Assembly (NCBI RefSeq): GCF_024498215.1
Contig: NZ_CP101806.1
Location: 186,001-250,000 of the forward strand
Length of the DNA: 64,000 bases
Origin: Mycoplasmopsis caviae
GTDB lineage: Bacteria > Bacillota_I > Bacilli_A > Mycoplasmatales > Metamycoplasmataceae
Reading direction: 5' to 3'
Positions 57,575 to 64,000 of this stretch are shown here, piece by piece (position 1 is the first letter of the stretch; the number at the start of each line of letters is the position of its first letter). The translations under genes and the position numbers were made by a program. The notes beneath the pieces are model-generated. The model saw only the letters and a list, made by a program, of their open reading frames with translations, was not told the DNA's origin and made no database searches.

Positions 57575-58702
57575 ATGAAGAAGAAGTTAACTTTTTTTAG
57601 CTTAATGTTGCCAACAATACCGCTGGCAACATTAAGTGCATCTTCTTGTGCATATAATACACCTGTCTTGAGTTTTAAAGGTTCAAGCAATATGTTGCAA
57701 TTTTTAATGGATATCTCAGATCATTTTGGCAATAAATTTGAAATGAACATTGTTGGCGGTGGCAGTGCAAATGGTTATAGTCAACTAATTCAAGGTCGAA
57801 CCTATTTTGCTTCTATGAGTAAAGATCCACGATTTGGACTTAATAATGTTGATAAAGCGAAAGAAAAAAAAGAATACTTGGACAATAAACTTAAAACATT
57901 TTTAGTGGCAAAAGAAAGGCTTGCTTTTGTTCTTAAATTGCCAAGCAGTAGTCTTGATTTAAGTAGTGGCTCAATTGATATTAAGGATTTAAAAACCTAC
58001 TTTAACAAGTCTAATTGGAAGAATATACTTGAAGCTTTTGGTGGTCAAAGACAACTTAACTTAGGTGATTTGACACATAATAGTGATCCAAACTTAACTA
58101 AAATTAATATTACTCCTTTTTATAAATCTGGTGGACTCAATTTTAGTGGTACAGCTGAAGCTTTTGTTAAGCAAAATCCTTTTAGCGACATTAAACCTTC
58201 TGAGAAGGCACAAAAATTTCTTCAAGATACAGTTGATGAACCTAAGTATGATGTTCATTTAGCAAATGAGTCAAGTAATGAATATTGAATTGCAATGAAA
58301 AGTCATGAGAGTGCTGCACTAGGTTTCCTTACACTTGATTTTGTTATGAAGAATCAGGCTGACTTTGAGAATGAAAATTGCTTAATTTTAAGTTATTATG
58401 ATCCTAATGATAATAAGTATTATAGTCCGCTTGATTTTGATAATTTAAACAAATATATTTGAAACATTGGTCTATATTTAATAATGAGTCTTAAAGGTAA
58501 TTATGATAGACAGCTTGAGTTTTTATATATGCTATTTAATCCTGAAACTAAAAATCGTGAAAAAATTAAAGAAATTTATCAAAAGAATGCATTAACATTA
58601 CCAAGCGAAGATGAAATTATTGCTAATTTTAATATTGATAATATTAATAAATTTAAGTGGCCAGAAATCAAGGATAAAGTTAAGGCAGACAAAATAGATT
58701 AG
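57575..58702 (+). CDS. pstS: phosphate-binding lipoprotein
   Basis: 375 aa, TGA-Trp codons. Lipobox TLSASSC (Cys25), then FKGSSNMLQFL, GGGSANGYSQLIQGRTYFA: the oxyanion-binding pattern of PstS. Divergent from pstCA-pstB-phoU. Presumably feeds the fused permease. Confidence 0.9.
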
Positions 58703-58724
58703 CAAAGTGTGCTAATCGTTTTTT
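58697..58724 (+). terminator. terminator of pstS
   Basis: GATTAGCA / TGCTAATC around AAGTG, then T-run. Overlaps the stop codon. Confidence 0.85.
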
Positions 58725-58726
58725 TC

Positions 58727-58765
58727 TTTGACTAAAAGTGCTATCAAACAGACTTATTGGTCAAA
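58727..58765 (+). repeat. CTATAAAACAG hairpin element, copy 6
   Basis: TTTGAC / GTCAAA outer stem; core CTATCAAACAG (one change). 39 nt long, exactly as copy 1. Position 5-35 is T-A in copy 1 and A-T here. Confidence 0.65.
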
Positions 58766-58871
58766 ATTAAGCACATATACAAAAACCTATTTTGTCAAAT
58801 TTATATATTTAATTTAAATTTAATATAAAATATTAAATATATTATTAAAAGCACACACTAAGAGGCTAAGT

Positions 58872-59813
58872 ATGAAAAAAAGAAAAATAGACATAAGGGA
58901 AATTATTAAGGAATTTGACCTAAAGATATGTAATACTGAATGTGAGCCAATTTATCGTTACGTTCAAGAACCGGCAATTAAAAGATTAGGACTTGAACTT
59001 TCTGGTCAAACTGAAAATTCATATTACTCAAGAAATATTATTTGTTGAGGTACGAGTGAGTCAATCTTTTTTCTAAAAAAAGGTAAGGAAGAAGCACTAA
59101 ACATACTCGATAGAGTGCTTAAAGTTCAACCACCATTAGTAATACTCTCAAAAGGTGTAAGTGAACTACCTAAAAAATGAATTTTGAAAATTTGTAACAA
59201 GTATAAAATTCCTGTTTTTGTCACAGAGTTTTCTTCAACTTCAAGAATTACTGCATCAATAGGAACCTATCTTAGTGAAAAATACTCAGAAGAAGTTCAA
59301 ATTCATGGTTGCTTGGTTTTAATTGGCGGTGTTGGTGTTTTAATAGTTGGCCCAAGTGGTAGTGGTAAGTCAGAAGCAACACTTGAGTTGATTCAACGTG
59401 GCCACATATTTGTCAGTGATGATGCTGTGTTAGTTAAATTAGTAGGTAACACATATCATGGTAAAAGTCCTGCTATTACAAAAAACTTTTTGGAAGCTAG
59501 AGGTATTGGTTTAATTGACATTAAATATACATATGGTATTAAATCAGTAACTGACAATTGCGAAATTGATCTTGTGGTTGAATTAGTAAGTAACCGAACA
59601 GAAGAAGCAAAAGACTTAGATCGTTTAGGTTTGCTAAACTTAAAGTTTCCAATATTAGACTCAGCGTTGCCTAAGATCCAAATTCCAGTTAAGGATGGTT
59701 CTAGTGCAGCTAGTTTGATTGAAACAGCGGTAAGTACATTCTTAGCAAGAAAAGACGGTATTGATGTGCTAAAAGAAATTCAAGAGAGAGGAGAGAAAGA
59801 TAATGAAGTATAA
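58872..59813 (+). CDS. hprK: HPr kinase/phosphorylase
   Basis: 313 aa, TGA-Trp codons. Phosphorylates HPr on Ser and removes it, tying sugar uptake to carbon state. VLIVGPSGSGKSEATLELIQ (Walker A), FVSDDAVLVKL, EARGIGLIDIKYTYG and the K3 loop are all typical. It overlaps lgt by 11 nt. Confidence 0.95.
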
Positions 59814-60747
59814 AAATACTTTATCACCAATTGCAGCCAATACAAGTGTGCCATTATTTAAAATTGGTAACTGGCCAATTCAAGTATATTCACTGACATT
59901 GATGCTTGGTATGATAGCTTCAATATTAACAATAGCTATTTTTTGAAGAAGAGAAAAGTATAAGTGAGAATACTTTTTAACTCTTGTTTTAATAACAGTA
60001 CCTTCTGCTATTATTGGTGCACGGCTTTGAGATCTAGTTGAAGAAGCAATTTATAATCCAAATTATAATTGGTCAGGCTGATATAAAGTTTGAGAAGGTG
60101 GACTAAGTATCCAAGGTGGAGTTGTGCTTGCGTTTCTACTTGATATATTTTATGTTTATACAATTAGAGATAAAGTAGACATTCGCAAAGTTGCTTCAAT
60201 TATTATTCCTAATATTTTAATTGGGCAAGTAATTGGTCGTTGAGGTAACTATGCTAACCATGAAGTTTATGGCAAAATAGACTACACAGGTGCTAGTGTT
60301 GAAATATGAGGTAGATCATTTGCTCAAAATATGTACATAAGTGACTCGCTGGGTGCACATTATAGATATCCGCTATTTTTATATGAGTCACTTGCAAACC
60401 TGGTAGGTTACATAATTTTAGTTTGAATTATTAATCAATTTGGCTTACTAAAACCTGGTTCAAGTGCTGCTCTTTACTTTATATGATATGGACTTGTGCG
60501 TTTAGCAATGGAACCACTGCGTCAACAACAATATCATATGTATACAGTTGCTGCAATTGTCTTTATTGGTGGTGGTATGATTGCATTTCTACTTTTTGAA
60601 TTCTTCAATCCTACTCACTATATAAGAGCTTGAAGAAAAGGCAGATTCCAATATGCTTATGCTCATCCTGAAAAATATATTCAATGAATTGAAAAAACAA
60701 GAATTAAATTTAGAAATTCAAAACCTATAAGTGAATTGGGGCAATAA
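59803..60747 (+). CDS. lgt: prolipoprotein diacylglyceryl transferase
   Basis: 314 aa, many TGA-Trp. Attaches diacylglycerol to lipobox cysteines at the membrane, needed for the lipoproteins of this window. Signature GRWGNYANHEVYG and GGLSIQGGV; seven membrane helices. Its stop and the trxB start share TAATG. GAGAGGAGAG upstream. Confidence 0.95.
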
Positions 60748-61679
60748 TGGACAAAAAAGAAGTTAAACAATTTGATGTCTTAATTATAGGCTCTGGTCCA
60801 GCAGGTCTTAATGCTGCTCTCTATACATCTCGTGCTAATTTATCAGTGGCATTTATTGACAATGACATCTATGGTGGCAAAATTCAAAAAACAGCCAAGG
60901 TAGACAACTACCTAGGTATCGAGGATGTTAGTGGTTTTGATTTGGCTCAAAAGTTTTATCAACATGCCATTAAATATGGAGCCAAACACCTTTATGGTAA
61001 AGTAGTTAAAATCAACTCAATTAACCAAAATCTACAAGAAGCAATTTTAGAAAACGGTGACATAATTCAAGCCAAAAAACTAATTATCGCTTCTGGTATG
61101 GTTAATAGAAAACCATCTTCAGTTGTAAACTTTGATAAGTTTGCTCATCATATAAGTTATTGTGCTATTTGTGATGGTGCCATTTATAAGAATCGCAAGG
61201 TTGTTGTTCTTGGTGGCGGTAATAGTGCAGTTGAAGAAGGAACATTTTTAGCAAAATTGTGTTCTCAAGTAAGCATTATTACAAATCAAGCATCTTTTAG
61301 TGCTGAAAAAGAGCTAATTAGTGAACTAGAAGCACAAAAAAATGTTGATATTTATTACAACAGCGAACTTGTTGCACTTAATGGAGATGAAAGTCTTAGT
61401 TCAGTTACTATAAGCAACAAGTTAACTAACAAACAAACAAATATTGAAACTGATGGCTTTTTTGTCTTTATTGGTTTTATACCAAACCAAGATGCATTCA
61501 AACATCTTAAAATAACTACTAAGGATGGCTTTGTTAAAACCAATGAAGATATGGAAACAAAGGTCAAAGGCATTTATGCAATTGGCGACATTAGAGATAA
61601 AAAAGTAAGACAAATTATTACAGCAGCATCTGATGGAGCAATAGCTTCTAAGCATATTAGCGATATGCTTAAGGATTAG
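60747..61679 (+). CDS. trxB: thioredoxin-disulfide reductase
   Basis: 310 aa. FAD site IIGSGPAGLNAALYTSRA, redox pair C139-A-I-C142 in SYCAICDGA, NADPH site VVVLGGGNSAVEEG, and GIYAIGDIRDKKVRQ. Keeps thioredoxin reduced. hprK-lgt-trxB is a common mollicute order. Confidence 0.95.
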   Translation: MDKKEVKQFDVLIIGSGPAGLNAALYTSRANLSVAFIDNDIYGGKIQKTAKVDNYLGIEDVSGFDLAQKFYQHAIKYGAKHLYGKVVKINSINQNLQEAILENGDIIQAKKLIIASGMVNRKPSSVVNFDKFAHHISYCAICDGAIYKNRKVVVLGGGNSAVEEGTFLAKLCSQVSIITNQASFSAEKELISELEAQKNVDIYYNSELVALNGDESLSSVTISNKLTNKQTNIETDGFFVFIGFIPNQDAFKHLKITTKDGFVKTNEDMETKVKGIYAIGDIRDKKVRQIITAASDGAIASKHISDMLKD

Positions 61680-61691
61680 AAAGGATTAATT

Positions 61692-62240
61692 ATGTTTAGA
61701 ACATTAAAAGAAAAATATATAACATTAACAGTTATTTTCGCACTAACTTGTATATTAACAATTATTTCTGCAGCACTTTTAGCTGCTGGTAGATTTGAAA
61801 CATATATAGAAGGCAATTTAGTTTTAATTGCAGGTGTAAATCTTGGTGTTTTAGTTGCGACAGTTATTTTTACAATGTTTACAACTGCAACTATTGTATT
61901 AACATTTATACTTTACAATTTGAAGATGGCAAAAAGAATCGAAGACTTCAAGCGTTTTAAGTATGCAAAATTAACACTTATATTTGTATTTGTTGCACTA
62001 ATTCTATATTCAATAGCAACCACTTCTGCATTTTTATACTTTGTTTTAGGATTAGTTGTTAAGAATATGAAGAATGCAAATCTAAATCTTGTTTCAGTAT
62101 TCTCAGATATTTTTTCAGTATTATTTTACCTAACAATTCTAGTTGGTTTAGGTTTAATAGTTACTTACTATGTACTATTTAATATTATCTACAAAAATAT
62201 CTCAAGAGCTAGAAGAGAACAAGCAAAGAAGAATGAGTAA
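61692..62240 (+). CDS. four-helix membrane protein, unknown
   Basis: 182 aa; helices at about 12-35, 43-75, 95-125 and 140-167; a basic end (ISRARREQAKKNE). AAAGGA ribosome site 12 nt after trxB. No family recognised; it resembles the 157-aa pair near 37-38 kb only in its layout. Confidence 0.75.
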   Translation: MFRTLKEKYITLTVIFALTCILTIISAALLAAGRFETYIEGNLVLIAGVNLGVLVATVIFTMFTTATIVLTFILYNLKMAKRIEDFKRFKYAKLTLIFVFVALILYSIATTSAFLYFVLGLVVKNMKNANLNLVSVFSDIFSVLFYLTILVGLGLIVTYYVLFNIIYKNISRARREQAKKNE

Positions 62241-62252
62241 ATATTTAAGTAA

Positions 62253-62290
62253 AAAAGTAAAAACAGCGTAAGTTGAATTTTACTTTTTCG
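62253..62290 (+). terminator. terminator
   Basis: AAAAAGTAAA / TTTACTTTTT, 10-bp stem with 16-nt loop, then CGTTTTTATT. Confidence 0.65.
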
Positions 62291-62333
62291 TTTTTATTAT
62301 CAATATATAAATTAAATAAATGGAGAACATGTC

Positions 62334-63938
62334 ATGAACAACAAAAAAGAATTAGAAAGAAGAGAATTACACAAAACAATTTGAAATATGGCTGACCAAT
62401 TGCGTGGTGCAATTGACGGTTGAGATTTCAAAAGTTATGTTTTAGGTTTCTTATTTTACAGATATATTTCTGAAGGTTTGACACAATATATTAATAAAGA
62501 CCACCGTGATGCGTTAGAAGAAGTTAATTGTGCATCTTATGAAACAATGACAGATGAACAAGCAGAAGGTGCGAAGGAAACAATTATTAAGGCAAAAGGT
62601 TACTTTATTAGACCAAGTGAATTATTTATTAATGTTGCCAAAAATTGTGATTCACACAAAGAAGATTTAAATGAATTATTACAAAAAGCTTTTAATAATA
62701 TTGAAGCATCGGCAATTGGTACATCAAGTGAAAAAGATATTAAAGGTTTATTTGCAGATATTAATTTAACAAACACTAAATTAGGCAATACGGTTATTGA
62801 AAAAAATGAAAGATTAATCAAAATAATTCAAAACATTAATTCAATGAATCTTGGTTCATTTGAAGATAATACAATTGATGCTTTTGGTGATGCATATGAA
62901 TTTTTAATGGGTATGTACGCACAAAACGCAGGTAAGTCAGGTGGTGAATTTTTTACGCCTCAAGAAGTTAGTGAATTATTAGCTAAATTAACATTAATTG
63001 ACTATTCAAAGGCTGAAAAACCATTTAAGAATAAAGTATTAAGAGTTTATGACCCTGCTTGTGGTTCAGGTTCATTGCTCTTAAAATTTGCAAAGGTTTT
63101 GGGTGCTGAAAATGTTGGTGGTTTTTATGGACAAGAAATCAACCATACAACATATAATTTAGCAAGAATTAATATGTTTTTACATAATGTTGGTTTTAAT
63201 AAATTTGAAATTGCACTAGGTGACACATTAATCAAACCAGATCCTGGTCTTGATACAAGAAAACCTTTTGAAGCTATTGTATCTAATCCACCTTATTCAA
63301 TTAAATGAGAAGGCGACAATAATCCTTTATTAATTAATGATGAGAGATTTGCTCCTGCCGGTGTATTGGCTCCAAAATCAAAAGCTGACTTTGCGTTCTT
63401 AATGCACTCATTACACTATCTAAAAGAAAATGGAACAGCAGCAATTGTTATATTCCCAGGCACTTTATATCGTAGTGGTGCTGAAGCGAAAATAAGAAAA
63501 TATTTAGTTGAACAAAACTTTGTTGACTCAATTATTCAATTACCTGATGACTTGTTCTTTGGAACAAGTATTTCAACTTGTATTATTGTATTTAGAAAGA
63601 ACAAAAACGACAACAACGTCTTATTTGTTAATGCTTCAGATCTTTTTGAAAGAAGTGGTATTAAAAATAAATTAACAGGGTCAAATATTGACAAAATTCT
63701 TACATACATTAAAGATAGAAAAGATTTTGAAGGTGTTACAAAATTAGCAACATACCAAGAAATTGTTGAAAACAATTATGATCTTTCAATCAATACATAC
63801 ATTAAGAAACAAGAAGTTAAGGAAAAGATAAACATTAAAGAACTTAATCAAAAAATTAAAGAAACAGTAAGCAGAATTGATGTTTTAAGAAAAGAAATTG
63901 ATAAGATTGTTGAAGAAATTGAAGGAATGAATAATTAA
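62334..63938 (+). CDS. hsdM: type I restriction-modification methyltransferase subunit
   Basis: 534 aa, TGA-Trp codons. N-terminal helical domain ([20 protein letters not shown]), SAM motif [16 protein letters not shown] (about 240) and the N6-adenine motif SNPPYSIKW (about 319). It methylates adenine in the system's target. TGGAG ribosome site. Next gene starts 1 nt after the stop. Confidence 0.95.
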
Positions 63939-63939
63939 A

Positions 63940-64000
63940 ATGTCAGTCAATAATTTTTATTTAAAAGATGTTACATTGGTTAATAATTTTAAACAAATAG
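63940..64000 (+). CDS. start of next hsd-locus gene, partial
   Basis: 20 codons (MSVNNFYLKDVTLVNNFKQI) running off the edge, one nt after hsdM. By position hsdS or hsdR; too short to tell. Confidence 0.55.
   Translation, partial: MSVNNFYLKDVTLVNNFKQI

Overview
The window is a low-GC mollicute (Mycoplasma sensu lato) chromosome segment. UGA must be read as tryptophan: nearly every recognisable gene is interrupted by in-frame TGA but intact once TGA is read through. Gene content (ascorbate-type PTS, PotABCD, fused PstCA, IS1634-like and IS1202-like insertion sequences, lipoproteins, type I and LlaJI/McrBC-like restriction genes) fits a hominis-group type mycoplasma; no species is claimed. Coordinates below are for full genes with TGA read as Trp.

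Layout. 1-2868 (-) is a large membrane-anchored coiled-coil surface protein, open at the left edge, preceded by a palindrome and a 23-T tract. 3304-7352 (-) holds rnhB, a membrane protein, rluD and two chromate-transporter-type genes. 7463-13759 (-) is one operon: three unknown membrane proteins, ascorbate PTS IIA, IIB and IIC, then transketolase. A divergent RpiR regulator lies at 14182. 15239-23977 holds a degenerate tyrosine-recombinase-like gene, lipoproteins, tRNA-Ser, pgsA and small membrane proteins, one of them frameshifted. 23995-31274 carries rsmD, def, a CvpA-like protein, parE and parC.

31369-42280 is an insertion-sequence battleground. IS-A (IS1634 family) split a metallophosphoesterase with a 12-bp target duplication. 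IS-B (a second IS1634-type element) then inserted into IS-A, and a second IS-B copy inserted into potA. Each IS-B insertion is flanked by direct repeats of about 1 kb, so an intact copy of the target survives downstream. 41692-46275 is the intact potABCD operon. 46446-48613 is a decayed IS1202-like element with a 31-bp target duplication and a run of eight consecutive hairpins.

48689-64000 holds a 63-aa protein, tdk, pepA, an McrB-like/LlaJI-like nuclease pair without a methylase, phoU-pstB-pstCA (-) with divergent pstS (+), hprK-lgt-trxB, a four-helix membrane protein, hsdM, and the start of another gene at the right edge.

Two patterns cut across the window. (1) Many genes have no Shine-Dalgarno and carry TATAAT exactly 6 nt (once 7) before the ATG, so their mRNAs are probably leaderless: rnhB, rluD, the chromate gene at 7352, rpiR, def, parE, pstS and both IS transposases. 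(2) A family of 39-nt intergenic hairpins has a nearly invariant core CTATAAAACAG and partly covarying stems. It occurs at six independent loci plus one duplicated copy.
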